The translations under genes and the position numbers were made by a program. Shown piece by piece: positions 11,894 through 25,362 of a stretch of 64,000 nt of DNA. Under the pieces are notes generated by a model. That model was not told the DNA's origin, searched no databases, and saw only the letters and a program-made list of their open reading frames with translations. Positions within the stretch are counted from its first letter, which is position 1, and every line of letters begins with the position of its first letter. The DNA lies in the NCBI RefSeq assembly GCF_000004075.3, contig NC_026660.2, positions 15,519,837 to 15,583,836 of the forward strand, read 5' to 3'. The DNA is from Cucumis sativus (Eukaryota; Streptophyta; Magnoliopsida; Cucurbitales; Cucurbitaceae).

Positions 11894-14800
11894 CTAAACA
11901 CAAATATTCTCTGTTTGGTACCCACTAAAGTCGACCGATCCGTTGTCTCCTTGTTGCTGGGAAGTAGAAAACAAAGAAGAATTAACAATGATATAAGAAA
12001 AAGAATCCATTTTTTTATAACAATCCAACAAACATTAATGAAAAAGGGAAAAACTAACCTGTTGTTTGATAAAGACACCAAGAAGTTCATCCTGGCCAAA
12101 GTCCTCGGATAAGAGGTCAGTTTGATAGTTTGCATCGGGGATTCTCTGAGATTTGACCTCCACAGGATCGAGAAGTGAGTTTTGGAAAATATTTTGAGGA
12201 TTCTCGGGTTGAGTCGAATCCGAAAAGGAAAACACAGTCTTTCCAACGACTGATGAATTTTGATTTTGTCCATTCGTTTGGCTTGAAGGGAAACCATGAT
12301 GAATTAAAGTGGAGGATGAGATATCAAAGCTATCCTGTATGAAGTTCCCATGGTGAAAAGTACCAAAGGCCAAGGTGCTAACATTTTGAGAATCCCAGTC
12401 ATGGGATTTCTGCAGGGGCAAGTCACTAAAAACATCATAACTCGACATTAGTCCGCCCGAAACTTTTAGATCTGAACTAATCTCTTCTTGAAACATCCCT
12501 TTACAGTTCAGGGTAGATACAGATGAATTGCTCTGAAGGGAATAATTGTTAGACAATTCTGTGGTTTGGCTCATTGGATAGTTCACCATCACCGATGTTG
12601 GCGAAACTAGGTTGTATCCAGGTCTGTGACTATTATCAGCAGTCCCATTTCCTCTCATAACACTACCCGATATGATCGGTTTCCTTAATGTTGATGAAAT
12701 TCTGGGTAAATGGCTAGCAGGAGAGTTACCTAGAGTTTGTCCTATAGTTTGTTGTTGAGACAAATGCATTAGTTGAGTTCCACCATGTTCGCTCTTGATA
12801 TTGAGTTGCATGTTTATGTTTCCCTGAGGCTGCACGGAAGGGTGCTGAATATTCGCAAGCTGCTTTGGCTCCATTTTTGTTGGAATCCCATGAAACAAGT
12901 TTACTGGTTTACTATTATTTAGATGTTGTGTTTGGTCCTCAACAAACCTTAATTTTGGATTTTCAAAGCTGAATATATTGTTCTGATCAAGGGCCATGGA
13001 TATGCCAGATTTTGCGGTAGGCCTACGAAGTCCTGTTGCTTGGAGGGCAGCAAGACTTTGTGGCGAGAGTTGGCCGGTGACCGAAAGCGTCTGAAGATCG
13101 ATCCCATTGAATGAACCCATTGATCCAAAAGGTGGGTCTTGGGGGTTGATAAAAGAATTGTTCAAATTACTTTGGTGTGGAGATACTCCACTAAGCCTTC
13201 TAAGATATAAGCGATATTTCTGCATAGCCATCAAATATATAAAACAATTAAGATGCCTATGCTAATCATCAGGAAACAAAGAGAAAATACACAAAGAGCC
13301 CCTCACAACTTATATACCTGAAGATGACTGGCAACATTTTCTCTAGTAAGACCTGGAACATTCATCAACTCCAATATCTTCTTAGGGACAGCCTCTGCAT
13401 TTTCAAAACAAGATTGAAAACATAACCAAGAAGAACAATGCGCAGTTGGAGTTGGGTATATAATGAATTAATCCTTTAAAGATAGACTTGATCAAACTTT
13501 AAAAAACTAAAGATAAATGAAAATGGCTACAGAACTATTTTGAGGATAAGACAGCACGGGATATAAAGAAATGCTTTAAGAGAAGCAATGGACGAACTGA
13601 TCCTTCTTAAAGTTTGGGTTAAATTGCAGAGAACAGGATGAACAACATGAAGAAAAACGTCGGTCATGCGTTAGGCATTAAAAACAAAACCTCCTTAATT
13701 GAACTTGAAACGTAGGCTATAATCAACTAATTTTACAAGATCATAGCCTATATGTGTATCATTTATGTTATGATGGTCGTGCTGTTACCTTGAAAATGTT
13801 AACTTACAAATTTAGTCCATGAAACAAATTACGTCAAAAAGTCTTGAAGTTAAAAAATATCTATGAAGTCCTTGAATTTTAAATCTTCTGACTAATAGAT
13901 TCCTATTTTAAGAATGTCAAATAAATCCATATACTTTCCATTTTGCATCTAATAATTCCATGGCATGTTCAACATTTGTTTATAATTATTAATTAATCTT
14001 TTAAACATGAATAATCAAGTACAGAGTTCCAAGTTCAAAGATCTTTTAAAACTCTAGTTTAAGAACATATTTGGCACGAATATTTAGGGACTATTCGTAA
14101 ATTGTAATTTAACCTCTAAAAAACAGTCATAAGTTCGACCAAGGCATATAGAACTGGGAGAGGTAGAAGAGAAGACATACTGTCAATCCCTAGCTGATTA
14201 ACTGCGGCAACAAACTGTTGATGGAGCTCAACTGACCAAACCACCCTCGGCTTCTTTAAAGTTGATGTATCGTCCCTCTCCTCAGGCTCTTCTTCTGCAT
14301 CCCTCCTCCTCTTCGAGCTGTTCCAACTTCCTTCATATGCCGAAGATGAATAATTTGCACCTTCAGACAGATTTTGCTCTCGATCTCCCTCATCCACGCT
14401 GCCAGATTGCTCTAAATCCTTCCATTCAGTCTTTCTCTTCCGAACTACATGTTGCCATAGGTTTCTGAGTGCTTCAATACGAACAGGTTTGATAAGGTAA
14501 TCACAAGCACCATGAATCACTCCTTTCATCACAACATTCTTCCCATCATCAGCTGACATCACTGTACAATCACATGTCTCCAATATTAGTCTGCAAAATT
14601 ATATAAACCACACATAATTATATAAGTTAGTATTCAATGATCCAGTAAACGCATCTAAACCATTTTACTCACTGATAACAGGCAAATCCATCTCCAGCCC
14701 AACTTGCTCTAGAAGCTTGAATCCATCCATGTCAGGCATATGCACATCACTTAAGACAATATCAAAACCATTTTTGTTCTCACGAAGCATGGATAGAGCA

Positions 14801-15590
14801 ATCTCCGCTCGGTTGCATTTCGTCACTGTCAGTAACCCCAGAAACAGCAGATTAACTACTGATGATTTGTTGTAAGATCACAGAATTGTGGGATTGGTGT
14901 AAGAATTAGCTAAGTGACCAAGTATCTATATTGAAAATCAGTTTAGTCATGTCCAAAATGGGTACAAAACATACTTTCTAATCATTGAAATCAATTTTAA
15001 TGATATGGAAACAACGTTTCAAGAATAAAACCCCCCAGGTCACCCCCAAACATGACGGGAAGAGTCCCGATTCCTGAATCTACAAATGAGTAAAGAGATG
15101 ATAGCTTCAGAAGCACGCAAATCAATTAGCAGAAATTAATGCAATTTCTGTTCTGGATCAAATAGAAAAATGAGCTCAGGGGGCAAAGAAAGTGTAATAA
15201 GTGGTAAGTCAACAAGTTCTTATTCCTAAAACAAGAAGAAAAGATTCGAGGTCGGAAGCAACCCTAAACTTCAAATTTCTTCAAGAAACGATCCAGAAAA
15301 TTGTCCCAGTGTCAAATATTAAGTCACAAAGAACAGGAGACCCCAAAAAGTAGAGAACTCAGGAAAGAAAGAAGAAAAAAGGAAGTTGAAATTGAAAACA
15401 AACCAGCATAGCAGCAATTCTGAAGCATCTTTTCCAAGATCTTGAGACAGGTAGGATCGTCGTCTACAACCAGAACCCGAAGACCCGCCGGAAACTGATC
15501 AGAACTCATATCCGTGGCTTTTCTAGCAGAAATTGAAGTCGGCGTCGGTGTCGGTGTCGGGATCGATCCCTTCATGTGGCCGAGATCCAT
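11894..15590 (-). CDS. Type-B two-component response regulator (cytokinin signalling, ARR1/ARR2-like), complete
   Basis: Nuclear transcription factor at the end of the cytokinin His-to-Asp phosphorelay. Exons on the minus strand: 15590-15404, 14825-14673, 14561-14181, 13394-13318, 13219-12059 and 11956-11894, totalling 2022 nt (673 aa). The receiver domain spans about residues 37-150, with the acidic pocket VVDDDP (D43, D44), phospho-acceptor D89 in [11 protein letters not shown] and K138 in YLIKPV. The GARP/Myb-like DNA-binding domain (about 216-275) is split by two introns between NQLGID and KAVPKK and between SHLQ and KYRLYL, as is usual in this family. The remainder is a long Gln/Asn/Ser-rich activation region. 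The N terminus has a (PT)n run from a hexanucleotide repeat. The last exon is only 63 nt; its acceptor (CCCAG) keeps frame but is the least certain junction. Confidence 0.95.
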
Positions 15591-16780
15591 TCCACAAGGC
15601 TAAGAAATCCCACAAGTAAAACAGAGGTAAAGAAACCAAAAGACTACAGCTTCAGAAGCGTGATTCCCCAATTTACAAAACCCATCAGAATCTGAGTTTT
15701 TAATAACCGAATAATTGGAGCCGTCTGAACCAGAAATCAAAGACAAAAACTCTTGCACTGCTTGAAGATCAAATTCTCAGATTGATTTGATTTCATGGGG
15801 GTTTCTATTTCTATAACCTACTCATAAAAATGGCTTGCTCCTTGAAGAACCCATGAGCCCATTTCTGTTTCTCTCTCTATTATGGGAGTTTTCTCTCTCC
15901 TCACCTGGCTTTTTTCCTCCAATAGTTGAACTGTTTTCTGCTTTCTTCCACTGCAGTCCACTTTATCCGCTATAAACAGAGAGCAAAACCTACAAATGCC
16001 TTACTTTTAACAGTCAAATCCATTGGCTAAAGGCTTCTTCAACACAGGACTTTAACTCGAGATAACAAGATATACAATAATCCACAAAAAGAAGTGAGCT
16101 TTTTGAAATTAAACAAAATTTTCACATAGAATGGATGTCTGACACAGATGGTGATGAGCAAAAATTAATATTCTTTCAAATTCGATAAGGTTGAGGATCG
16201 AATTTGAGGGTTGTTTACTTGGAGTTGCTATGCTACAATGACAGCCACTTGCACCATTAAGAGGAGATCAATTTTCAGCTTCCTTTCTCAAACTTAGTTT
16301 AAGAAACTTCAAGTTTAGTCCATTACTTTTAAAAACTTTTATATCAAATAAATTTTAAAACGGCTTTCAATTTTACACAAATGATTATTTAAATTTTCAG
16401 TTCTATATTAATAATTTTTTGAGCTTTTGTGTCTATATGCCCTTGACCCTTGTTTACTTTATTATTTTTTTAAAAAAAGTGATGAACAATTTGGGCATTT
16501 ATGTCTATACATACTAATTCATCAAGTGTTGAATATCTCATACATTTATGTGAGACAAAACTTTACTCATACATTTGAAATATTTTACATTAAGAAAAAA
16601 ATAAAAGAAGACAAAACTTTGGAGCCGTTCGACCCACCAATTTTCTAAGTCATGATTAAACGGTTCAACTTCGATAGAAAAAACCATTTTTTTTAAAGTA
16701 CCAATAGCAAATACCATAAAACTTAACTTCATCTTCTCACACTTTTGTATGTTTTCACCTAAGAAACATAAACACGGATA
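15591..16780. promoter_or_regulatory. Leader and upstream region of the response-regulator gene
   Basis: About 15591-15960 is pyrimidine-rich in places (CTCTCTCT, TCTCTCCTC) and probably holds the 5' UTR and core promoter of the minus-strand response regulator. Further right the sequence becomes AT-rich with no supported feature. No exact TATA position is claimed. Confidence 0.4.
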
Positions 16781-17115
16781 TAAAACAAGATACAAACACG
16801 ACGAAACACCATTTTATTAAAATATAGAACACAACTTGGCAAAGACACGTTTATTAAAAAAATTATTTTAGAAAAATATATACGATATTTATAGTAAAAA
16901 AATTATAATAAATGCATTGATACATTTATAAGATTAAAAGACTTAGCTTGATGTATTTTATACTCAAAGGTTATTATTATAGTCACGTAAGTATATTTTT
17001 AGTCTACTTAATAAGTGTTCTATATATTCAATTGACTGCACTAGCAAGTGTTTAATAGATGTCCATCAAGTGAGAGTGTCCAACACGTGTTGAATACGGA
17101 CACGCTAGCCAAAGT
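16780..17115. repeat. Possible dispersed-repeat debris with CACGTGT/GACACG words
   Basis: Words such as ATACAAACACGACGAAACAC, GACACG, GTCCAACACGTGTTGAATAC and CGGACACGC cluster here. This composition resembles common plant dispersed repeats. I cannot place termini or a class. Confidence 0.25.
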
Positions 17116-20100
17116 AAGTGTTCATGCTTATTAGCTTTTCACCTTTAATTAACAAAAAAAATTAAATGTTCTCTCATTTATCTATAAAATTTATAATTAT
17201 CAAGTAACTTCATCTCACAGGTCTATCATTCATACCCAATATTCTTAACTTCAATTCATTGATCTCAAACTTATTAACTTCATCTCGTAAGTGAATGATA
17301 CATAGAAGTGGAAACTACTAAAGATATAACTACTCACGAAAGCAAAATTGCAATGGCAATAATAAGAAAAAGTAAACAATAAAAAGAAAAACCTAAATTC
17401 CACGTGCTCCAAAGGGGAATCCCTGTTGAAGAGAAGAACCCAAGAAGGAGGGCTTGAGAAGTGAGAGAAGGTTGTCTGTCTCTGTCAATTATGAAATAAT
17501 ATGAACAATAATGATAATTTTTTTGAAACAATAAATAAATGAATAAATAATTGGGCAAAGCTACCCGTCAAGTTGCTCTCCGCTGTCTCTGACAAAGCCT
17601 TTTGATTATTATATGCTTTACCCATTCATCTACCTGTGCTTCCCTCAGCGGCCATCTGTCATCTCGACTTCGTGGAGGATAAGATCTCTTTGGCTCTCCC
17701 ATCCTTTCTAATTCTAACCCTTTTTTTTTCTTTCTTTTTTACGTACTCAGAGAGAGAGAGAAAAGATAATGAATTAATGATTAAACAAATCAAGGCCGTC
17801 CGATTCATTTTCCACCCTCCATTTTTTTCTTCTTTTTACCATAATAATAATAATAATAAATAAGGAATTAAAAAATCATTATAAAACCTATTCTATGTAG
17901 CTATGAAGTAAATTTTAGTAAATGGACAAAGCTTATAAAGTTAACAGATGTCTCACCAATTATACCACCTCTATATCTCCTATTTATGTGTGTCAATATA
18001 ATAATAAGTAAAAAGTACTTTTTGTTTTTGTTTTAAGACTTGAAGGTGATGTCTATTTAATTCATTAATTTCTAAACACACTTTAGTTTCCATGTTTGTT
18101 AATAATTCTGAATAGTTCATGGATTAACTTAAGTGGAAGTAGACATTCATTATATTGGATGATGGTTAAATTAGAGTCAATTAGTTAGAAAATAAAAGCT
18201 TTAAAATATAATAAAATTGTTAAAAATAGAATATTTAATAAAATATTTACACTTTATAAATACAATTTTTGTTTGTGGTAGGGAATGTAAATAGTTTATC
18301 AAATTTTATATTTTTAAAAAAACTCTAAAATATAGCTACATAACTTTAAAATCTTTTATCTTTCTTTTTTAATTGTTGGTAAAAAAGAAAATACATTTTT
18401 TTTATCTTTTTTTTTTATTTTTATTTAACTTGTTGGTAAAAAAGAAAATACATTTCAAAGTCTTGGTGTTCTAATTTAGTTATTATTGAATTAATCTAGA
18501 CTGATTTGATAGTTTCGAGATTTATAACTTTGTCCCAAGTTTTGTTATTCACTGTCTTGAAATTTCTGAACATTAATCCAGTTGAGTTGCTAAAGCATCT
18601 CTACCACCAAAAAAAGCAGTAGACTAGAATTCTACTTGTGATGTAATGTTAAACAAAAATAAAAAGAAGCACCGAGAAGAATTCAATTATTATAAAAGCT
18701 TCTTCAAAAAAGAAAAAGAAGAAGAAGAAGAAAAATAAAAACAATACAAAATTAAAAAAATTGGATTCTTTATCCCTTGGGGATAAAGAAGTAGCTTTGC
18801 CTTTTTCCAATGCTAAAAAAAAGTGAACTCTGGTAAAGTGAAGTGGAGTCTACTGAACCGTATATTCCCCGTGTGGCACAATGGTCTAGTCTCTAAAAAG
18901 CAGAGTTGTTCGGAAATGACACGGAACATAATTTTTCATTTTTTTCCTCCCTCAAACCAAATCAATACAAAAATATTCAATAATTGCTCTTCCTTGGTTT
19001 AAAGCATGTCTTAATATTTTGATTTTTTCTCCATTTTGGTCCCCTTTAATGGAGTCTAATATTTGTTAAAGTATTTTTACCAAAATCTTAAATTTCTATT
19101 TATTTTCTTTTTATCAAAATGGATGAAATAATAATAATAAAATAACTTTAGTGTAATAAAATAAATAAATAATTTTAGATAAAAAATTATAAAAATATTT
19201 ACAAATCTATATGTCTCTATCATGATATAAGTCAACATATATCGCAATTATCAAATTATCAAAGATAAATTTTATTTTATATAATTTAGATTCATTTTAC
19301 GATATGTATAATGAAAATGCTATTGATAGCAAAATAAAAAAAATGAATAAATGATGGACTAAATTCAAAGATTTAGTGAAAATATAAAGTCTAAAATTAG
19401 ATAAATATAACTTATAAAAAATACAAGAATCAAAGTGGTGCAAAATTTTAAAGGATAGAAACAAAAGGATAAATTAAATACAATTACAATCCTTGTAGTT
19501 ATAGGTTTGTTCAATTTTAGCCATGAATTTAATTTTAACCTGTGTATTTTTAATAAATCTAGTAAATAACCAAAAAAAAAAAAAAGGCAAAAAATCAACT
19601 ATAAGCATAGGTACTAAATTTAAAGTTTTTTAACACATGACCAAAATTAACTATTTGAAAGAACTGAAGTTAAAATTAAGAAACATTCAAAGTATAATAC
19701 CAAAAATTAAGAAACATTTAAACCGTTAAATTTTAATTTAGTTTTTCGATGTTGAGTTTTGAAAATTGTTGTGTATTCTTGAAACTTGAATTTGAATATA
19801 GCAATTTTAAATATACAGCAGTTTTAACTTTATTGCTAATATAGAAGTTATCTTTGAAGGGAGAAGTTTTTAGAATGGGGTAAAAAATGTTCACCAAAAT
19901 TTGTTAAATATTTCGCAAAGAATATATATTTAACAAATTTGAATGAATACAAGGAAAATATGTTTTGATGCTATACTAAGACAATTTTATATTTAGCAAA
20001 ATGAACCACAATTTATATATAACAAAATGTAATATATAAACTAAAGATAGACAAATTTGGGTCTATATGATATATATTATAATTGTAAAGGAGTGAATGG

Positions 20101-21030
20101 AGTACAATGTAAAATGCAGTATTGATTGTGGTTTAAACTAGTTTTTGTCTTCTTACTTTTTAAAAAGGAAAAGAAGAAATATGTTTTTTTTTATAATTAG
20201 GGTGAGAGGCAGAAAGTGAGTATTTGAATATAGCAAATAAAAAATATTTGGCACGTGGAGACACACAAAGAGTTGGACGAAAGAAATGGCCAGCAGGAAA
20301 ACTACAATAATGACCAATCAGCTCACTTCTCTGTCTTAATCACCACGAAAGCAGTTGTGTACCACAGCTTAAAATATTATTAAAAAGAGGATAAATATAT
20401 TATGTTTGAAAATTTGCGAGTCGTTAAGACTCCAAATTCTAAAAGAGAATTGAAATGCCACTACTGAAAGCTGACACAAAAGGGCAATAAGAAGCATGTT
20501 GGCAGCAAGCAACAATTCAATAGAGGGAAAAATACAAGATAGCAATATGAAGAGAAAACGACGGAAAGACCCTCAAAAAAAGACATGAGTAATTATTTTA
20601 AAGAAATAAGATTTAAATGCTATTTTAGTTTATGTATTTTTTCATGTTTGGTACACGTGTTCTTTTAAACAAAATGAAAAGTCTTTCAAGTATTAGAGTG
20701 AATATGCTAGAGCCTTGATGGACCAAAATGAGTTATAAAATAACCAATAGTCCATTTATAAAAGTATGTGACTAAAATAAACATTTCAAAAGTTGTATGA
20801 AAGTATAATTTGAAAACCAAAATTAATATTTTAAAAGTCCAAACAAAATCTAATATTTTAAAAACCAATCCCAATTGAAACTGAAAAATGTAAGAACTAA
20901 AATGACATAATAATCTACATAGATACCATCATAGCAATTCATAGCTAAGTTTTCCATAGCTAAGTTTTCCGTCGAAGCAAAGATCCAAATATGCTACCTT
21001 TTCTAATCACTTCAATTGCCTTTCAATAAG
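17116..21030. other. Gene-poor AT-rich stretch with simple repeats
   Basis: No supported gene. It contains GA runs near 17750-17762, AAT repeats near 17842-17860 and an AAG/GAA run near 18710-18735. A 25-bp direct repeat (TTGTTGGTAAAAAAGAAAAT and following bases) lies near 18373 and 18430. A 16-bp doublet (CATAGCTAAGTTTTCC) is near 20939-20970. ORFs here are short and compositionally random. Confidence 0.5.
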
Positions 21031-21039
21031 AGAATATTT

Positions 21040-21230
21040 TTTTATATAGATCACCTAGTTAGGGTCCAACTAACACACGTGCATCTTGATTGATTTCATG
21101 AGACAACTTGCTAGGCTTTAGAATATTTGGGTGTAGTAAACTCATAGAATAGCAAATTCTAATTAGGTGGTCACATATATTGAACTCATGATTCTCGTAG
21201 CCCATGATCAAAGTCATGCCCCCATATTTA
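21040..21230. repeat. Dispersed-repeat fragment related to 8720-8960
   Basis: It shares with the 8.7-kb element the order: T-rich/TATA run, GGTCCAACTA-type word, an AATATTTGGGTG-type word, and GTGGTCA followed by ATTGAACTCATG. The match is by eye and diverged. There is no coding potential. Confidence 0.4.
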
Positions 21231-21369
21231 CCCCTAGATCAACCCATTATGGTTGATAAATAGGCCACGATGTAACTAAGTACTACCATTTGGAGTGGAA
21301 TGTAAAATTAGACTAAGTAGCCAACCCGAGCAAGGCGAGCCCACTTGACCAAACACCTGAAGTCATACA

Positions 21370-21665
21370 TTAAAATTATGGGTGAGCATGATAGACCATT
21401 AAATCAGATCGACCAACCAAACTGAAGTTAGTCGGTCGAAGAGCGAAGGGACGGTCGGAGAGCGAGAGGAGTCGGTCGGTGTCGACTTGAAAATGTTTCA
21501 AATTTAAAATTTTCAAAAGAAACATGTCAAAGGGTTAAATCGACCAATCGACATTTACTCATAGACGATTAGGTCGGTTTGAACATTTACAAACTTACCA
21601 TAGTTGGTTCGGTAACAGTTTTGTAAAAAACCCGTCTCCAACCAAATGATGACCACCTCTTATTA
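21370..21665. mobile_element. Possible GGTCGG-rich MITE-like element
   Basis: This block is clearly more GC-rich than its surroundings, with repeated GGTCGG, CGACC and GGTCGGTTTG words on both strands. Its ends (GGGTGAGCATGAT on the left, ATGATGACCACCTC on the right) are loosely inverted. A non-autonomous DNA transposon is plausible. The termini are weak and no target duplication was established. Confidence 0.3.
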
Positions 21666-21959
21666 AAAGATCGATCAACTACTCAACAATCAATTATAAC
21701 AATCAGCTAATCTAATAATCCATAACTGATGATAGAAAGATATCTAGCACATCACTTCTAAAAGAAGCTCATCTAAGGAAGATAATGTGGCATATGGTCG
21801 CGCTCTGTGCTAACAGAATATGAAGACCACTAAAGATGAGACTAATGTCAAGACAGCACACTTTAAGCCATCCTAGCAAGTTACATGAATCAATATCGAG
21901 GTAATTGTTATTGAGGCCAATAATTACAATTTGGTGTAGCTCTAATGGGGTCACCTTAA

Positions 21960-22090
21960 TAGACACTCAAAGAACTATCAAGATTTTGTGTCTCTTCCCA
22001 TTGTATTTGATTATAACAGCTCAGCTAATTTAATAACTAGGCCAGGCTATTTGCGAGTAACAACTAGCTAAATTAAGAAATAGTTATCAA
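21960..22090 (-). mobile_element. LTR-like fragment, inverted relative to the one at 22300-22450
   Basis: Reverse-complemented, this block contains TAATCAAATACAATGGG, ACACAAAATCTTGATAG, TTTAGCTAGTTGTTACTC and TTTGAGT in the same relative order as the plus-strand block at about 22312-22443. The two blocks therefore form an inverted repeat about 300 bp apart. See the partner entry for why an LTR is suspected. Confidence 0.4.
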
Positions 22091-22149
22091 AGACAAAGGA
22101 ACATATAACTTGTTACAAAAAGGCTATAATTAGTGATTAAGGACTCAGA

Positions 22150-22450
22150 CTGTGCCACAGAACTGTTGGGGTCATATCTGATCTGAAACGCCCATCAACA
22201 ATCAACCAAATTCATGTCAGAGTCTCTAACTTTCTAGGGCCTTAGTCTCTAAGGCCCATGTCTTATTCTTGAAGAGCATTGAACTCTATTCCTTTTATCT
22301 CTGTAACTATATATCTTATTTTAGCTAATTGTTACTCACTAATAGCATAGTTGTTACATAAACTCATTCTATAAATACAGTTCATCCTTTGTAATCAAAT
22401 ACAATAAGAAACACAAAATTTTGATATTTATTTGAGTCTTTGACAAGCGA
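22150..22450 (+). mobile_element. LTR-like fragment (solo-LTR remnant) with a TATA box
   Basis: TTTAGCTAATTGTTACTC, then CTATAAATA near 22371, then TAATCAAATACAATAAG and ACACAAAATTTTGATA follow one another. A TATA box followed by a short AT-rich, CAATAAG-containing transcribed segment is the layout of the promoter part of plant retrotransposon LTRs. No internal gag-pol region is present between the inverted partners. The start (near TGTTGGGG at 22168) and end are not defined with certainty. Confidence 0.4.
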
Positions 22451-23879
22451 TAACCATCAAACTTTTCCTCTTGTTAAATAAAGGGGAATGATCACAGATA
22501 CACACATCTACAAGGCGAGAAACCTATCTTACCAAAAACGTTAATCTAATTCAAGCATTAGTGAGTGATTCTAATTATGTTAAGCGAACACCACCGTTTC
22601 ACCTCACTCTCTTCCATTCCGATTAATTATATTTCTTAATATCAAAACTGCACAAACATAATTATAACTCCTCAAGCTCTACTTAGAGGTGAACTACAAT
22701 ACTAGTTGAAGCCTGTTTTACCTGTGGGATTAATTCATGGCAGCATAAATAAGTCCATTCACCTTACAGACTTCATCTTCTAACTGCGGCTTCACAAGCA
22801 CCATTTCTGAGAAGATACAACGAAGATATGTCCTCTGCTTGAAACTGCAAAGTTAAATAAATATATGTACAGTAAGAAATTTGTAGTCTGCAGACTATGC
22901 AACTCGCTAAACCTTAAAATTCATCAAAATAATTACAAAAAGCTAAATAATAATTTGAAGTACTTCTCTGTTTGTACCACATTCTTTCTATTTTCTTCCT
23001 TCTCTTTCTCTGTTTTCCGTTTGGTTTTTGCATAGGGTTTAGAGCATAGCTCTTAACTATTTATTTCACGTTTAACCAAAAGCTTCCTGAACTCTTGCAA
23101 CTCTTGATCACTTGAGTTGCATGCATAGAAAATTCATGTAGAATTAACTTTTCTTGTGAAGTGTTTGACTTTTGGGCCAAAAAACGTGTTCATTGTCTTG
23201 AGAGATTGCTCTTAAAAGCAATTTCTGTTCAACTAATGGAAAATCAAATCAATTTAGGACTTGAAAGATCGTAAATTAAAATGAATTTACATATCAAAAG
23301 GGCTTCGAATTTCACTAGGTTTTTATGTGCATAGATTTACATGATTCCTTTCTCTTTTTTTGCAAGGAAAAGAGTGCTATGACAAAAAAAATGGGAACTG
23401 CTTGCCAACTGTTATGGCTAAGGATATATATAGGATATGCAAGTGTATGCATAAAATCCCTAAACACGTTACTTGTTTTTTACTACCAAAACAAACTTCA
23501 CCTTTTCTCGCTTTAAGGTCCAATTGGCAACTCTTCGGTTCCAACAGAGAATTCAAATCACACATTTATTAACATAAATAAGCTCTCAATTAGTGTTCCA
23601 GCATAGAAACTAAAGAAAGAAATTTGATCGAGGATAGATGTCATCAACCAACTCTCCTGGGAGTTGTAGCTAAGAGAAAAGAATCAATTTTATTTCTTCT
23701 TTATGATCATTCTAGTAAAAAACTGTTTTCACAGAGAAAATTTGAAAAAATAAAAGTGCGGAAAAGAATCAAGCCTGCGAAAACTGAGGAAGGATTTTCA
23801 ACTAAGTAAAATATTACCTAGAGAATAATTACAAGTCTTTCAAATCAAAACCTAAAGAGAGACATGATACCTAATTCCA

Positions 23880-24480
23880 GACCAAACAAAACTAGAGAAC
23901 ACATTCTCAAGTCTACTTTATTTTGACTCATGTATTCATATGCATCATATTACGAAATTAATTGGCGTATGTGCGGAGGATAAAAAAATCAATGGGCCAC
24001 CTCATGATTAAGAGATGGCTCATGGCTCACGCCATTCTCCTCTCTGGAAAACTCCTTTTGTTGTGGATAGAAGGGGAATTGAACGTCGGACCTACAACTT
24101 TGATTTAGATAGATATTGACTAGCCAAACTCTCCCAGAAATGACAGGGGCAGTTTAAAACACTCCCATACATCACGTGGGATCATGCCCAAGAATATGCC
24201 CTCTTGAGTCTTTTCTATCTAGATTATCTGCTTGAAGACACCCTGTATGAACGCAATTGCGCACAAGTACTCAATAAGCAGGAAGAAAATCTCCCAATTT
24301 CCGTACAATCTACCCGTTGGTCCTTTCTGATTCCAAAAATATTGATTATGCAATTTATCAGAAACCAGTCAACTAATTTAAAGACACCATACTTTATAAA
24401 GACTGCTATAGCAGAATTTGAAACTGAACGGAAAGGATTCTATAGCACCTAGACCTCTTAGATTAAAATAGAAACCGAAC
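23880..24480. other. Intronic or intergenic sequence with no recognised feature
   Basis: A block near 24060-24140 (GAATTGAACGTCGGACC) recalls the 3' half of tRNA-derived repeats, but no cloverleaf can be folded. No gene is supported. Confidence 0.25.
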
Positions 24481-25362
24481 CCTAAATAATCTAGAAGATT
24501 GTTGAAGTATCTACAAAATGACATAAATGTGTACATTTAGTTTTTCTAGAATTACGTTGAAATACGTAAATTGTGAACAAATTTGGCAAAAGTAAGCATA
24601 AAGAAGTGTCCTAAAGTTTCATTAGGATCCAAGAAGTTCTAGAGAATTTGATAACTTTACAGAAATATCTAGAACCTAGGTAACTAAAAAGAAACTTAAG
24701 AGATTCTTTTACTTGGATAACAAAATTCTCGTGCTGGCCCATATGAAATCCAAACAAAGAAAGGAAGAAAGAAGAGAGAAGAAAAGCAAGAGAATTAGAC
24801 AACATGCAAAAGGTGAGTGGATGAGTTTTGAGAGTATCGCAAAGATGTACGTATTTCTTTAATTCTTTTCAGTGATCGTCTCCCTACCTTTTGTGTCAAT
24901 CCCTTCAATGTCTAAGGGAAAATGGAACCCACTGCTGATATTCTAGCTCCATTGGAGTTGGAAAAGGGAAAAAGAAATCCAAACATAATCAATAATCACA
25001 TACACCTCGAAATTCTTCCTCGGACCCAGAGCCAAACAAAGCGTCTTGGTTAAAAGAGCAATAGACTGAATCAATTATTTTCTATTTGCTTAGTGCTTAC
25101 GACTGCCCACCAATCGGTTATCATTTGGTGCTGTAACATAGCACGCAGAGATTTACAAAATAGCTAAATCGATATTTTCAATCTGCTTACGACTGCAATT
25201 AGCATATGATAATTTCGAACATAAAGATAGGAATCAAGGCTCCAGCGGTTGAAGAACTTTGCACTATGGTAAAGTGGTATCGTCCACATCAGAAACGATC
25301 ATGTCTAACAAACATCGAGCAACTTAGCCTCGTGCAAGGCATATCGGGAAAAGGCAATCAAT

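Noticed and set aside
14262..14468. Plus-strand ORF opposite the response-regulator exon 3
   Set aside because: Antisense shadow of a well-supported coding exon.
23325..23810. Several 60-70 codon ORFs on both strands
   Set aside because: Mutually overlapping in several frames with no bias or motif, as expected by chance in AT-rich DNA.
24060..24140. tRNA-like or tRNA-derived sequence
   Set aside because: Only a T-arm-like word (GAATTGAACGTCGGACC) is present. No acceptor stem or anticodon arm can be paired.
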